From assembly GCA_024239055.1 (NCBI GenBank), contig JANBVJ010000001.1, forward strand, positions 257,277 to 297,123: DNA of 39,847 nucleotides, in the 5' to 3' direction. The notes beneath the pieces are model-generated. The model was not told where the DNA came from. It saw nothing but the letters and a program-made list of their open reading frames with translations, and made no database searches. Position numbers and translations under genes: made by a program. This DNA comes from Patescibacteria group bacterium. Its GTDB lineage: Bacteria > Patescibacteriota > Minisyncoccia > Minisyncoccales > UBA10102. Shown piece after piece: positions 1-10,354 of this stretch. Position 1 is the first letter of the stretch. The number at the start of each line of letters is the position of its first letter.

Positions 1-397
1 GAAATCCCTGATTTTGAAATAATTTCTTGTTTTCTTCCGTCCGCTCCCACAAGGGGCTTATTCGAAGAAATGCAGCTTTCTCTTGCTCTCCAATTTCAGA
101 AAGTTTTCGCAAAAGAAGTTGGAGTGCTTCTTGCTTTTTATCCAATGACCGGAGTGCTGCGTCAGCTAAGACCGGGCCATGGGGCATAAGAAGAAATGTT
201 CCTCTCCTTGCTGAAATCTTTACGGCGAATGCAACTCCAACAAGCTCTGAGGCATCAAAGAATCCAAACCGCCAGATATGGTGATTTCTCTTTTGTTCAA
301 ACTCCCCCCAGTTCCATGAATGCAAAAAGGTCTTCTCAGAACATCCCAAGAGAAACCCCTCCCAAATCGTTTTGTCTGTTATTTCCTTAATCTGCAT
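1..397 (-). CDS. FemAB/FemX-like peptidoglycan bridge aminoacyltransferase, N-terminal part, truncated by window edge
   Basis: Manual minus-strand translation from ATG at 397: MQIKEITDKTIWEGFLLGCSEKTFLHSWNWGEFEQKRNHHIWRFGFFDASELVGVAFAVKISARRGTFLLMPHGPVLAD...; typical FemAB N-terminus (FLHSxxWGEF, LMPHGP). Runs off the window, absent from the ORF track; overlaps the stop of the next gene. Confidence 0.8.
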   Translation of the reverse strand, partial: MQIKEITDKTIWEGFLLGCSEKTFLHSWNWGEFEQKRNHHIWRFGFFDASELVGVAFAVKISARRGTFLLMPHGPVLADAALRSLDKKQEALQLLLRKLSEIGEQEKAAFLRISPLWERTEENKKLFQNQGF

Positions 398-1628
398 GCT
401 GCTTGATAAACTTTACCGTCCTCTTAGCCTCATTCTCTGTTATACGAATATGAGTAGGAAGGTTTAATGTTATTAAAGCCAATTCCTCTGCTTTCCTGCA
501 ACTCCCCTTCACATACCCCACAGCCTCCAACTTCGTATCAGCTGGGGCAACTGGACTAGTGTACCAGTCCCCCAGCAAAAGATTCGCGTCCCAAGCCTTT
601 CTAATAATCGCATACGCATTGGGATGGCGCACAGGTAAGCGCAAAAAGATATGCCCACTCGTCTCCTCTGATACCTCAAATGAAGTATCCAGCAAAGCTC
701 TCTTGTAATATCCAGCCATCTTTTTTCTGTGTTCATTGAACCTATCTACCTTTGATAACTGCAACAAGGCAAGCTTAGCTAACGTGTTGGGCATTGCTTT
801 TGGAAAGTAGCTTGGTTTTCTTCCACGCTTCTCTGAAAAATGCACGGCCTTTGAGAGAATATGCAGCAATTGGAAAAGCAGGAGCAGGTATTTGCCCAAT
901 ATACGGTAAGTAGGAAGCACAATCCAGTTCATTAAAACAGGGTGCAGGAGCTGTTGTAAACTCCAGTAGGATGAGGGAAAACCGGCTTTTGCCTGAAACT
1001 TTCTGAGTGCCTTTCCATATTCTGCATTATTAGTTGCTGCCATCCCACCATATACAGAAGAGATTACCTTATCTCTTGAGAAACTGAAAAAGGCAACATC
1101 TCCAAAAGTTCCTACTCCAACTCCCTTATACTCAGCCCCCAAGGCATGGGCGCAATCCTCAATTAATAGCAGATTGTTCTGTTGGCAAATAGTTTGAATC
1201 TTATCCATATCAGCGGGTTTGCCAAAGGTATGCTGTACAATGACAGCTCTGCTTTTTTTGGTTATCTTTCGTTCTAAATCCTGAGGCGAAATATTATAAT
1301 CTTCCTCGCAATCCACATATACTGGTTTTAAAGAAGACCAAAGCACCGGATTTGGCACAGCATTACAGGTAAAGGCTTGCAACAGAACCTCATCTCCTTT
1401 TTCTAACTTAAAAGCACTTAATATCGCCATTAAAGCTGATCTGCCAGAATTAAAGGAAACAGCATGACGAACTCCGATCTTATCTGAAAATTCCTTTTCC
1501 AATTCATTTATCTCTCTGCCTTGAGAACGTAAAAATCCAAAACTCACTATTTCCTTTAACGAAAGTACAATGTCATCTTTTTCGGTATTTGGAGAAAGTG
1601 ATATGGAAATGGGTTTAAATGCATTCAT
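387..1628 (-). CDS. DegT/DnrJ/EryC1/StrS family PLP-dependent aminotransferase
   Basis: HAVSFNSGRSALMAIL, EVLLQAFTCNAVPNPV, LIEDCAHALGAEY, FFSFSRDKVISSVYGGM (PLP lysine region). Confidence 0.88.
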   Translation of the reverse strand: MNAFKPISISLSPNTEKDDIVLSLKEIVSFGFLRSQGREINELEKEFSDKIGVRHAVSFNSGRSALMAILSAFKLEKGDEVLLQAFTCNAVPNPVLWSSLKPVYVDCEEDYNISPQDLERKITKKSRAVIVQHTFGKPADMDKIQTICQQNNLLLIEDCAHALGAEYKGVGVGTFGDVAFFSFSRDKVISSVYGGMAATNNAEYGKALRKFQAKAGFPSSYWSLQQLLHPVLMNWIVLPTYRILGKYLLLLFQLLHILSKAVHFSEKRGRKPSYFPKAMPNTLAKLALLQLSKVDRFNEHRKKMAGYYKRALLDTSFEVSEETSGHIFLRLPVRHPNAYAIIRKAWDANLLLGDWYTSPVAPADTKLEAVGYVKGSCRKAEELALITLNLPTHIRITENEAKRTVKFIKQHAD

Positions 1629-3196
1629 GCCAATAACTTTAATAGTCCTTGTGGTACCCTTCCTTCAAGCAGTACTACGTCCCCCTCTTTTACCATATCT
1701 TGTATTATTTTCAATATTACAGCTGGTTGCTCTTCAAGCACAATATTATCCTTTTTCATGCCTTGAGCAACAGCTTCTTCAGAAATCTCTTTAAATCTAT
1801 CTTTTGTCGTAATAATGGCGTAATCTGACATCTGACCTATCTTCTCTCCTATTCTTTTATGTACCTCTTTTGAAGAAGAACCTAATTCTATTAAAGACGG
1901 CATCACAACAACCTTCTTTCCCTGCCACAGGTTCATATAATCAATATCAGAAACAGCTCCTGTAGGATTCATTGAATAAGATGAATCAATAATATCAGCT
2001 CCGTTTATGCCTTTTTTCACCTTTAATCCTCCTGTAAAGGAACTAAGAGCATGAGCTGACTCTTTTAATCCTATTCCCACCTCCAAACTCGCAAGTTGAG
2101 CTAATAAGATGTTTTCTAGGAAAGGACCTCCAACACGAACTTGTACAGCGGCACTTTCACCTTCTTTATGTACGGCAGTAAAAGAAATCTCATGTTTTGT
2201 AATTATTAAATTTTCAGCCCATAGTTCACCTTCTTTTCCAATCTTTCGTTTCTTGCCCTGAGTTCTTTCATACATCTCTTTGCAATATGGATTAAAGCCG
2301 TTAAAGATACTCACTCCTTTATTATCCAAAGACTCAACTAATTCATACTTTCCCTCAATTATATTCTTTTGAGAGCCAAAAGTTGCCATGTGCTGTTCAT
2401 TAATGCCTGTAACTATTGCAATCTTTGGTTTTGCTATTGAAGCAAGTAAACGAATTCCTCCTTTGTTATACGCCCCCATCTCACATACAAAAACCTCATG
2501 TTCTTCTCTAAGGCCTCGTAAAATGGTCTGCGATATTCCAACTTCAGAGTTATTATTCTTTTGTGTCTTTAGAGTCTTATACTTTGCAGAAACTATATGA
2601 AAGAGAAGTTCTTTTACTGAACTCTTACCATATGAACCCGTAACACCAATAACTAAAAGACTGCTCATTTCAGCTCTCTTTTTTCTTGCTTGTTGAATCA
2701 TGCTATTTCGCTGATAGACCGCAATTGGCTGAAACAGCAAGACCACAACTGAAACCAATAAAGGAGAGGCGAGATCTAAAACAACAAGCGAGACTAAGAA
2801 CATATTTCCGCTTAAACCAACAACAAAGAATAAAATACCGACAATCACTAGCGCAATCACTATTGTCGCCACAGAGAGTATTAAAGTCTTTAAGGTAAAT
2901 ACCGGACGAGTAATAGATCTCCGTAATACATCAAAGAAAACCTTCCCCGCTTCCAAACCATAGAGAATAAAAACAAGAATATTAGCTTGAGAGAAAACAA
3001 ACAAAAAACGGATAAGCACAATCTTTACTGCAATCAAAGAATTAATGAAAAGATGACTTCCCCTATACGTTCTAAAGTGATCTGTAAACCTTCCAATATG
3101 GTATTCTTTTAACTGCCAGAGATATACCCAAAAGAGCACATTCTTTGCCATGCGAAAAAACCAGAGCACAATAACCACTGGAATAATAAAATTCAT
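1625..3196 (-). CDS. Mur ligase family protein, MurF-like, with N-terminal multi-TM domain
   Basis: P-loop VTGSYGKSSVKELL, NNNSEVGISQTIL, FVCEMGAYNKGGI, GINEQHMATFGS; hydrophobic first ~160 aa. Confidence 0.85.
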   Translation of the reverse strand: MNFIIPVVIVLWFFRMAKNVLFWVYLWQLKEYHIGRFTDHFRTYRGSHLFINSLIAVKIVLIRFLFVFSQANILVFILYGLEAGKVFFDVLRRSITRPVFTLKTLILSVATIVIALVIVGILFFVVGLSGNMFLVSLVVLDLASPLLVSVVVLLFQPIAVYQRNSMIQQARKKRAEMSSLLVIGVTGSYGKSSVKELLFHIVSAKYKTLKTQKNNNSEVGISQTILRGLREEHEVFVCEMGAYNKGGIRLLASIAKPKIAIVTGINEQHMATFGSQKNIIEGKYELVESLDNKGVSIFNGFNPYCKEMYERTQGKKRKIGKEGELWAENLIITKHEISFTAVHKEGESAAVQVRVGGPFLENILLAQLASLEVGIGLKESAHALSSFTGGLKVKKGINGADIIDSSYSMNPTGAVSDIDYMNLWQGKKVVVMPSLIELGSSSKEVHKRIGEKIGQMSDYAIITTKDRFKEISEEAVAQGMKKDNIVLEEQPAVILKIIQDMVKEGDVVLLEGRVPQGLLKLLA

Positions 3197-3197
3197 A

Positions 3198-3968
3198 TTA
3201 TTTAGTAAGAAATGTTTCTATCTCCCTTACCAATTCGTCTGGAATTTTCTTATGTGGAGTATGTCCAATGTCTGGAAATATAACAAGTTTTGCATTTTCA
3301 ATCTCCTGTTTCATAATATTCGCATCCTCAATAGGTACAAAGTCATCCTTCTCACCCCAGAGCACGAGAGTAGATGTCTTAATAGAAGAAAGTATTGGTC
3401 GAAGATTTTTTGATAGAACGCTTAAGAATATTTCTTTCATAACACCCTCAGCCTCCAAATAATCCGTTCTTTTGATGGCACGATAAAACAATCTCCTTAC
3501 GTGAGGACGCCATCTCCGTATAAAAGGAAGGGAACCAACAAGGTTTGCGGACTTTGCAATAATGAGGAGTACTTTGTGACGTAGACGCATATGACGTATG
3601 CCCGCAGCCGCGCATAGGATAAGATAAGAAAGCTCTTCTGGGTACTTTACTGCATATTGAATAGCGATCCTTCCGCCAAATGAGTGCCCAATAAGAATTA
3701 TGCCTTCAAGATTCAGTTCTTGAGAAAACTTCTCCACAAACTCCACATAGCGCTCCAAAGACCAACCAGCAGGGGGAGATGGAGTCTTTCCAAATCCAGG
3801 AAGATCGGGAACAACAACCAAATACTTCTTTGAGAGTAACTCTTGTACCTTTGTCCAGGATGCAGATGTTCCTCCCCAACCGTGAAGAATTAAAATCGGC
3901 TGACCTTTGCCAGCTATCTTGTAATTCACATCCAATCCATCTATTTTTATACTACGTTCTTCAATCAT
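3198..3968 (-). CDS. alpha/beta hydrolase
   Basis: LHGWGGTSASW, GHSFGGRIA nucleophile elbow, D...GHTPHKK C-terminal His. Confidence 0.88.
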   Translation of the reverse strand: MIEERSIKIDGLDVNYKIAGKGQPILILHGWGGTSASWTKVQELLSKKYLVVVPDLPGFGKTPSPPAGWSLERYVEFVEKFSQELNLEGIILIGHSFGGRIAIQYAVKYPEELSYLILCAAAGIRHMRLRHKVLLIIAKSANLVGSLPFIRRWRPHVRRLFYRAIKRTDYLEAEGVMKEIFLSVLSKNLRPILSSIKTSTLVLWGEKDDFVPIEDANIMKQEIENAKLVIFPDIGHTPHKKIPDELVREIETFLTK

Positions 3969-5284
3969 GTAGATTTCTTTATTTCCTTTACTCCAACATA
4001 TTTTTGCAAAACAGCAGGAATCTTCACCGATCCATCTTTTTTCTGATAATTCTCGAGTATGGCAATAAGCATTCTCCCAATGGCAAAAACAGTGGCATCG
4101 TTCATATGGACAAATTGCTTTGTCCCATCTTTAAATCGAACGCGAATATTAAGACGCCTTGCCTGATAATCAGTCATTAAATCTGAGCTATGGGTTTCCC
4201 TATATAAATCTTGCCCCGGCATCCATGTCTCAATATCAATCTGCCGTGCATCTGGCTTACCCATATCTCCAGTAGAAATAAGAACAACTTGATATGGAAG
4301 TTTTAAAGACTGCATGAGATATTCCTGAAGAGCTACAATAAATTCCTGTTCAAGTAGTGAATTCTCACCTGTTGTAAATGACTCAATCTCAACCTTATCA
4401 AACTGATGAACGCGAAGGATACCCTTTGTATCCTTACCATATGAACCGGCTTCTCGGCGAAATGATGTAGAGAACCCAACATATCTTTTTGGCAACTCTT
4501 TTTCCTCTAATGTTTCTTTCATGTGCAATGGTCCTAAGGTATGTTCTGCTGACCCAACTAAATATAAATCATCTTGTTTTAAATAATATCTTTCATCCTT
4601 GTCATCTCCAGAAAGACGGGCCATCTGAGAAAGAACCTCAGGGCGTATTATTACAGGAGGAACTACAGGTATAAAAGGAGTAGATGAATATCCTTTTTTT
4701 ACAGAGCTTGCTATCTTTTTTATAATCTTCTCAGAAGTTAAAATCTCAAAAGCATAATGAATTAAGGCAAATTCCAGCAATGCCGCCCCTCCCTTTAAAT
4801 ACGCAAATCGAGTACCTGAAACCTCAGATGCTTTTTTTGTATCTATAATATCCAACTCCTCTCCAATCTCCATATGATCTTTTGGTTTAAAATCAAAAGA
4901 TGTAGGTTTACCCCATTTTCTCAAAACTTTATTTGCAGACTCATCTTTTCCAATAGGAACATCTTTAAATGGAATATTTGGAACAGCATCCATTAACTCA
5001 AAAAATACCTCCTGAGTTCTTCTAAGCTCTGCCTCCCTTTTGCTTAACTGCTTTTTTAATTTTGCAGAATCTGCTATCTTTTTTTCCTTCTCCTTTCCAG
5101 ACAAAGAAGCAATAGAAACTGAAACCTTATTCTGCTCAGCTCGAAGCACATCAACTTCCTGAATCATTGTTCTTCGTTCTTCATCAATCTTTAAAAGATT
5201 ATCCACATCAAAAGTTAGACCCTTTGACTGAACTGCCTTCACTACCTTATCTGGATTCTCTCTAATAAACGCAATATCTAACAT
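3965..5284 (-). CDS. serS: serine--tRNA ligase
   Basis: MLDIAFIRENPDKVVKAVQSKG N-terminus; class II motifs YVGFSTSFRREAGSYGKDTKGILRVHQFDKVE. Confidence 0.95.
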   Translation of the reverse strand: MLDIAFIRENPDKVVKAVQSKGLTFDVDNLLKIDEERRTMIQEVDVLRAEQNKVSVSIASLSGKEKEKKIADSAKLKKQLSKREAELRRTQEVFFELMDAVPNIPFKDVPIGKDESANKVLRKWGKPTSFDFKPKDHMEIGEELDIIDTKKASEVSGTRFAYLKGGAALLEFALIHYAFEILTSEKIIKKIASSVKKGYSSTPFIPVVPPVIIRPEVLSQMARLSGDDKDERYYLKQDDLYLVGSAEHTLGPLHMKETLEEKELPKRYVGFSTSFRREAGSYGKDTKGILRVHQFDKVEIESFTTGENSLLEQEFIVALQEYLMQSLKLPYQVVLISTGDMGKPDARQIDIETWMPGQDLYRETHSSDLMTDYQARRLNIRVRFKDGTKQFVHMNDATVFAIGRMLIAILENYQKKDGSVKIPAVLQKYVGVKEIKKST

Positions 5285-5285
5285 A

Positions 5286-6752
5286 CTATTTTTTTTGTCT
5301 CATAAATGGAAACAGGATACTCTCGCGCAGGCTATTGGAATCTGTCAGAAGTGTAGTGAGGCGGTCAATGCCCATACCAAATCCAGCTGTTGGAGGCATA
5401 CCATACTCCAATGCTTCTATGAAGTTCTCATCCATACGTTGCGCTTCTTCATCCCCCTTCTTATACAACTTCTCTTGGTCTTTAAATACTCTTCTCTGCT
5501 CTATGGGGTCATTAAGCTCAGAGTATGCCTTTATTAATTCCCATCCTGCCGCCACTAGCTGAAATGCTCCCAACTTTGAGTCATCTTCATCAAGCTTTTT
5601 CGCTAAAGGAATGGAATCAGCAGGATAATGAATAATAAAAGTAGGCTCCCACAGCTTTGGAAAACAGTATTTCTTCATAATGGCGTCCGCCACCTTAGCT
5701 TTAGAATAGCTGGGTTCTACAGGCACATCCAACTCCTTTGCTTTCTTAATCAGAGCCGTTCTATTCAATTCTTCAATATCAACTTTCGCATACTGCTTAA
5801 TGAGTTTTGAATACTCAACTCGCTTCCATGGAGTTTTAAAATCAAGCTTTTTCCCATCATACTCAATTGTTGTCTTACCAAATACATCTTTTAATAAAGT
5901 AGTAAACATCTCCTCTGTAAACTTCATCATATCTTTATAGTCTGCATACGCCCAGTAAAACTCCAGCATGGTAAAGTCAGGATTATGGGACTTATCCACT
6001 CCTTCATTACGAAATACCCGCCCTATCTCATACACCTTTTCAAATCCTCCTACAATTAATCTCTTTAAATAGAGTTCAGGAGCAATCCTCAGGTATACAT
6101 TAGCATCAAAGGCCTTCATATGAGTTTTAAATGGAGTGGCATCAGCTCCTCCATACAAAGACTGAAGAATTGGTGTATCAACCTCCATAAATCCTTCTTT
6201 TTCCAAAAATCTTCGCAGAGATTGTATAATCTTAGTTCTCGTCTGAAACTTTTCTCTTACGTCTTTATTAAAGATTAAGTCTAAATATCGCTTTCTGTAT
6301 CGTTCTTCAACATCCTGCAAACCATGCCACTTTTCTGGCAAGGGAAGTAAAGACTTAGCTAAGATCTTGTAATCTGCAACCTCCACAGTCTTTTCTCCTT
6401 TCTTTGTTTTAAAAAGAGTACCTCTAATCTGCACAATATCTCCAATATCAAAGTTATCCAGAAAAAAAGCATATGCCTTCTCCCCTACTCCATCTCTTTT
6501 CAAATATGCCTGTATGCTTGCCGTAGCATCCTGCACATCAAAAAAGGTGGAGCCACCGTGCTCTCGAAACGAGCGCATTCTTCCCGCTATAGTAACTTCT
6601 TTTTTGCCTTTTGAGAGTTTCGTGAAATCAGAAAGAAGACCATCAATTAAATGAGTTCGTTGAGAAGTAACAGGATATGCCTTTTTTCCTGCTGACTCAA
6701 TACGTTTTAGCTTTGAAAGTCGCGCTTTTTTAATATCAGAAATACTTGCCAT
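5286..6752 (-). CDS. lysS: lysine--tRNA ligase (class II)
   Basis: RYRKRYLDLI, RIAPELYLKRLIVGGFEKVYEIGRVFRNEGVDKSHNPDFTMLEFY, GFGMGIDRL. Confidence 0.95.
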   Translation of the reverse strand: MASISDIKKARLSKLKRIESAGKKAYPVTSQRTHLIDGLLSDFTKLSKGKKEVTIAGRMRSFREHGGSTFFDVQDATASIQAYLKRDGVGEKAYAFFLDNFDIGDIVQIRGTLFKTKKGEKTVEVADYKILAKSLLPLPEKWHGLQDVEERYRKRYLDLIFNKDVREKFQTRTKIIQSLRRFLEKEGFMEVDTPILQSLYGGADATPFKTHMKAFDANVYLRIAPELYLKRLIVGGFEKVYEIGRVFRNEGVDKSHNPDFTMLEFYWAYADYKDMMKFTEEMFTTLLKDVFGKTTIEYDGKKLDFKTPWKRVEYSKLIKQYAKVDIEELNRTALIKKAKELDVPVEPSYSKAKVADAIMKKYCFPKLWEPTFIIHYPADSIPLAKKLDEDDSKLGAFQLVAAGWELIKAYSELNDPIEQRRVFKDQEKLYKKGDEEAQRMDENFIEALEYGMPPTAGFGMGIDRLTTLLTDSNSLRESILFPFMRQKK

Positions 6753-6760
6753 ATTTCAGA

Positions 6761-6789
6761 ATTATACCTAATTTTGAACCTTAGGTCAA
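6761..6789 (-). promoter_or_regulatory. lysS promoter; -10 TATAAT ends 8 nt before ATG (leaderless configuration)
   Basis: TTGACC-17-TATAAT-TCTGAAAT-ATG. Confidence 0.75.
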
Positions 6790-6824
6790 AAGAAAAATCC
6801 TGTAAAATTACAGGACTTCCCTCG

Positions 6825-7280
6825 CTATGAAATCTTAACAACTAAATAATCAATACTTCCATTTGGAGTCTCAATCTTCACCTTATCCCCTTTTTTCTTT
6901 AAAAGAAGGGCTGAACCTATTGGAGACTCAACTGAAATCTTGCCGGACATAGGATCAGCTTCCAAGGCCGTCACAATAGTATATGTTATATTTTCTGTTC
7001 CGTCTTTTAACTCTACATTAGAGCCAATCTGAACAGCTCCGTTTCCTGTGGACTTCCCAACTACCTCTGAAGTATGTATCTTTTCTCCAATCTCTATAAT
7101 CTTGCGTTCCAACATCTCCTGTTCTTCTTTCGCATTATGATAATCAAAGTTTTCAGATAAATCTCCAAAAGAAATTGCCTTTCTAAGACGAGCTGCTATC
7201 TCTTGACGCTTTGTAGTCTTGAGCTCTTTCAACTCCTCCTCAAGTTTTTTTAACCCTTCTTTGGTAATATATGTTGCCAT
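6825..7280 (-). CDS. greA: transcription elongation factor GreA
   Basis: YITKEGLKKLEEELKELKTTKRQEIAARLRKAISFGDLSENFDYHNAKEEQ; C-terminal SPIGSALLLKKKGD. Confidence 0.95.
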   Translation of the reverse strand: MATYITKEGLKKLEEELKELKTTKRQEIAARLRKAISFGDLSENFDYHNAKEEQEMLERKIIEIGEKIHTSEVVGKSTGNGAVQIGSNVELKDGTENITYTIVTALEADPMSGKISVESPIGSALLLKKKGDKVKIETPNGSIDYLVVKIS

Positions 7281-7283
7281 AGC

Positions 7284-9224
7284 CTATTGGCTAAAATACC
7301 ATTCTAAAATCTCTTTTGCAATAGGCAAAGCCGCAATCTGCTCTCCTCTTACGTCTTCAATAAGAACTGTTAAAACAATCTCAGGATTTTCATATGGAGC
7401 AAATACAGTCACCCAGTTATGTAGAATATCGGGATCTGGAGTCTGAGCCGTTCCTGTCTTGGCCGCAACCTCTACAGGGAGACTATTTAAGAGCACTGAG
7501 GAACCTGAAGTTACAGCTTGACGCATACCTTCTCGAACAATTTGTAAAATCTCCTGCTCAATGATGTTCTCTCTTACTACAACGCTCTCAATTTTCTGCT
7601 GTCCCTCATCTCTAACAATTTCCTTTACAACCTGTAACTCAAATACCGTTCCATTATTTGCTATTGCAGAAAAGGCACGCACAACCTGGAGTGGTGTTGT
7701 AAGAAGATTACCCTGCCCAATTGAAAGTAAATAGGTATCACCATCCCACCATCCTTCACCTTTTACTTCTTGTTTCCATTCTGGAGTCGGAAGCAGACCC
7801 GATTTTTCACCCTGAATATCAATTCCGGTCTTCTCTCCCCATCCAAACAAAGAAAGATACTGGGTAATCCTTGAAGGACCCAATCCTTCTTGCTGACCAT
7901 ATCCTCCTCCAATAGTATAAAAGTATACGTTTGAAGAAACGGCAATGGCATCTCGCATATTAACCCAACCATGATTCTTCCAATCTAGATACTTATATAC
8001 AATCTCGGGGTCATAACGATTTGGTACCTCAATGTATCCCTGTGTGAACATTAGCTCGTCTGGATCAATAATATCTTCTGCCAGGGCTGCTGAGGCCACA
8101 AGGGGCTTTATAGTAGACCCTGTGGGATACAACCCTCCTACGGCACGATTAAAGAGTGGTTCTGCAGGATCTTCCAGCAATTGTGAATATTCTTTTTGGC
8201 TAATACCTCCAGAAAAAGCATTAATGTCAAAACCAGGCATACTTACAAGAGAAAGAATACCGCCTGATCTTGGATCCATGGCAATGACAACTCCTTTTTT
8301 CGAACCTATACGTTTAAGATTATCAGAAAGAGCCTGTGTAACCTTTTCTTGCAGGCCAAGATCCATCCACAAAACAAGTGACTCCCCGGGTTCAGAAGGA
8401 ATCTCGCCCTTATCTTTCACAATCTTCCCATAAGCATCGCGTTCAAAAAGCTGTGCTCCTGGTTTTCCCCGTAAAACTGACTCAAAAGACTGTTCAACTC
8501 CAACTTTTCCTATTTGGTCTGTCACGCCATATCCTGAAAACTCCTCTAATTCCTCAGGAGATACTTTAGCAGTATACCCAAGTAAATGAGAGAGTACAGA
8601 ACCTTGTACATATTCACGGATTGTATTCTCCTGTACCCAACATCCTTCAAGATTTTCTAGTCTAGTCTCCACCATTATCAACTCCTCATGACTTAGATTC
8701 TCTCCAATTAACATAGTAGATGATGATTGCCTATCAAATACATCCTTTAAATCTTCAAAAGAGAAATCAGATAAACCTGCAAGTTCCTTGAACATATCCT
8801 CTCTTACACCTCTTTTTTGAGATATCTCCAACTTATCACACACCAAATCAAAACTCGGTCTATTAAATACAAGCTGGATACCAGAGGAATCATACATAAC
8901 TCCGCGTTCTGCTGCAATGGCAATGGATCTTATGGCATTCATCTTAGCTCTTTCACTTAATTCTTCTCCTTGAACAATCTGTAAATAACCTGTCCTAATG
9001 AAAAATACCGTCAAGATAACAACAAATCCAAAATATAAAACACGCAGTACGAGTTGAGAAAGAGGAATCTCAATCTTTCGCTCAAATCCGCCTTCCCGCT
9101 CTTGTTGATTTGCGGCAAGTTTATCCAAAAAAACCTCCTGAAACTCTACTTCTTTGGAGAAACGTGTAACAAATGACCCTTTATCTTTGAAGAATGGGAG
9201 GCCGAACATATGATTTAATAACAA
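7284..9224 (-). CDS. mrdA: penicillin-binding protein 2 (peptidoglycan D,D-transpeptidase)
   Basis: TGSTIKPLVA (SxxK), SSNVYF (SxN), KTGTAQ (KTG); dimerization-domain features; next to mreD and mreC. Confidence 0.92.
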   Translation of the reverse strand: MLLNHMFGLPFFKDKGSFVTRFSKEVEFQEVFLDKLAANQQEREGGFERKIEIPLSQLVLRVLYFGFVVILTVFFIRTGYLQIVQGEELSERAKMNAIRSIAIAAERGVMYDSSGIQLVFNRPSFDLVCDKLEISQKRGVREDMFKELAGLSDFSFEDLKDVFDRQSSSTMLIGENLSHEELIMVETRLENLEGCWVQENTIREYVQGSVLSHLLGYTAKVSPEELEEFSGYGVTDQIGKVGVEQSFESVLRGKPGAQLFERDAYGKIVKDKGEIPSEPGESLVLWMDLGLQEKVTQALSDNLKRIGSKKGVVIAMDPRSGGILSLVSMPGFDINAFSGGISQKEYSQLLEDPAEPLFNRAVGGLYPTGSTIKPLVASAALAEDIIDPDELMFTQGYIEVPNRYDPEIVYKYLDWKNHGWVNMRDAIAVSSNVYFYTIGGGYGQQEGLGPSRITQYLSLFGWGEKTGIDIQGEKSGLLPTPEWKQEVKGEGWWDGDTYLLSIGQGNLLTTPLQVVRAFSAIANNGTVFELQVVKEIVRDEGQQKIESVVVRENIIEQEILQIVREGMRQAVTSGSSVLLNSLPVEVAAKTGTAQTPDPDILHNWVTVFAPYENPEIVLTVLIEDVRGEQIAALPIAKEILEWYFSQ

Positions 9225-9492
9225 ACTTCACAAGAAGAACAATTCCCAAAAGAAGTATTACCCAGAATCCAAAGAAATAACCTGAGAATATATCCAAGAG
9301 CACTCCACCTACAATTGCATACCAGAAGCTCTTTATATCCCCAGATGCCTCAAAAAAGGCATAAAGAAAAATAAATCCAAAGATAAGATTAGGCACTATT
9401 CCAAAAATAGAAATATGGACAAGAAATGTTGTCTGAAAAATAATCAGAATGAGAAAAAGAATAAATATGAGAAAATTCTTTAACATAATCAA
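9181..9492 (-). CDS. mreD: MreD-like rod shape-determining membrane protein
   Basis: Short multi-TM protein between mreC and pbp2. Confidence 0.65.
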   Translation of the reverse strand: MIMLKNFLIFILFLILIIFQTTFLVHISIFGIVPNLIFGFIFLYAFFEASGDIKSFWYAIVGGVLLDIFSGYFFGFWVILLLGIVLLVKFVIKSYVRPPILQR

Positions 9493-10295
9493 AAAATAGA
9501 ACTTGGAACGTCATAATTTGTAATAACAAGCAGCACATTATACAAGCTGATATTAAAAGAAGGCTCTAGTACTGCTCGCTGAAATGGCTCAACATCTGAT
9601 GTAATAGCTTCAGTAACCTTACCTACAAGAAAATTCCTGGGAAATATACCTCCTAACTCATAGGTAGATACTATATCTCCCTGTTGAATAACCGCATCCT
9701 GCGGAAGAAGTTCTATTATAGCTTGAAACTTCCCTCTTCCTTTTAATACTCCCCCAATTCTATCTTCTCCTACCACTACATCAACTGAGCTTTGCGTATG
9801 AGAAAGAAGACGGACTCTTGAAAATTCACCAATAACCTCCTCAATTCTTCCAACGGCAATCTTCTCTGATGTAATAACGGGCATCCCCTCTTTTACCCCG
9901 GTACCCGAACGAATAACTAATACATCTTGAGTGGGGTCTTTGAAAAGAATCTCACCCTCTACAAACGTATAATCTTCCTCTAAACCAAATGCAAGAGCTT
10001 CCCTAAGTTTTTCATTTTCCTTTTGTATGCTTTCCAACTCACCAATCTTCTGTTCTAATTCTGCATTTTCAAGTAATAGACGCTCATTCTCTGTTTTTAG
10101 CCTTCCTGCATCAAATACCTCTTTACCTGCATCTGAAAAGGAATCTCCTATTTTCCATAAAGCAGACTGAGATGAAGCAAAAATATTCCATACTGTACCT
10201 CTGATTGGATTTTCAATCACATTGAGTGAGATGATTACCAAGAGCACAATAAAAAGGACTGTACGAGACCTTCTTGAAAATAGAACTTTTATCAT
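9489..10295 (-). CDS. mreC: rod shape-determining protein MreC
   Basis: TM, coiled coil (LLLENAELEQKIGELESIQKENEKLREAL), beta domain (VVVGEDRIGGVLKGRGK...GDIVSTYELGGIFPRNFLVGKV). Confidence 0.9.
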   Translation of the reverse strand: MIKVLFSRRSRTVLFIVLLVIISLNVIENPIRGTVWNIFASSQSALWKIGDSFSDAGKEVFDAGRLKTENERLLLENAELEQKIGELESIQKENEKLREALAFGLEEDYTFVEGEILFKDPTQDVLVIRSGTGVKEGMPVITSEKIAVGRIEEVIGEFSRVRLLSHTQSSVDVVVGEDRIGGVLKGRGKFQAIIELLPQDAVIQQGDIVSTYELGGIFPRNFLVGKVTEAITSDVEPFQRAVLEPSFNISLYNVLLVITNYDVPSSIF

Positions 10296-10301
10296 TTATT
10301 C

Positions 10302-10330
10302 ATTATACGGCTCTACTTACCTCTTGACAA
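10302..10330 (-). promoter_or_regulatory. mreC promoter; -10 TATAAT 6 nt before ATG
   Basis: TTGTCA-17-TATAAT-GAATAA-ATG; its -35 overlaps the + strand TTGACA of the divergent ncRNA. Confidence 0.75.
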
Positions 10331-10354
10331 CAAATGCATAATAATATAACATAA

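Noticed and set aside
27-390. + strand ORFs of 85 and 64 aa at the left edge
   Set aside because: Antisense to the truncated FemAB gene, which has much better coding content.
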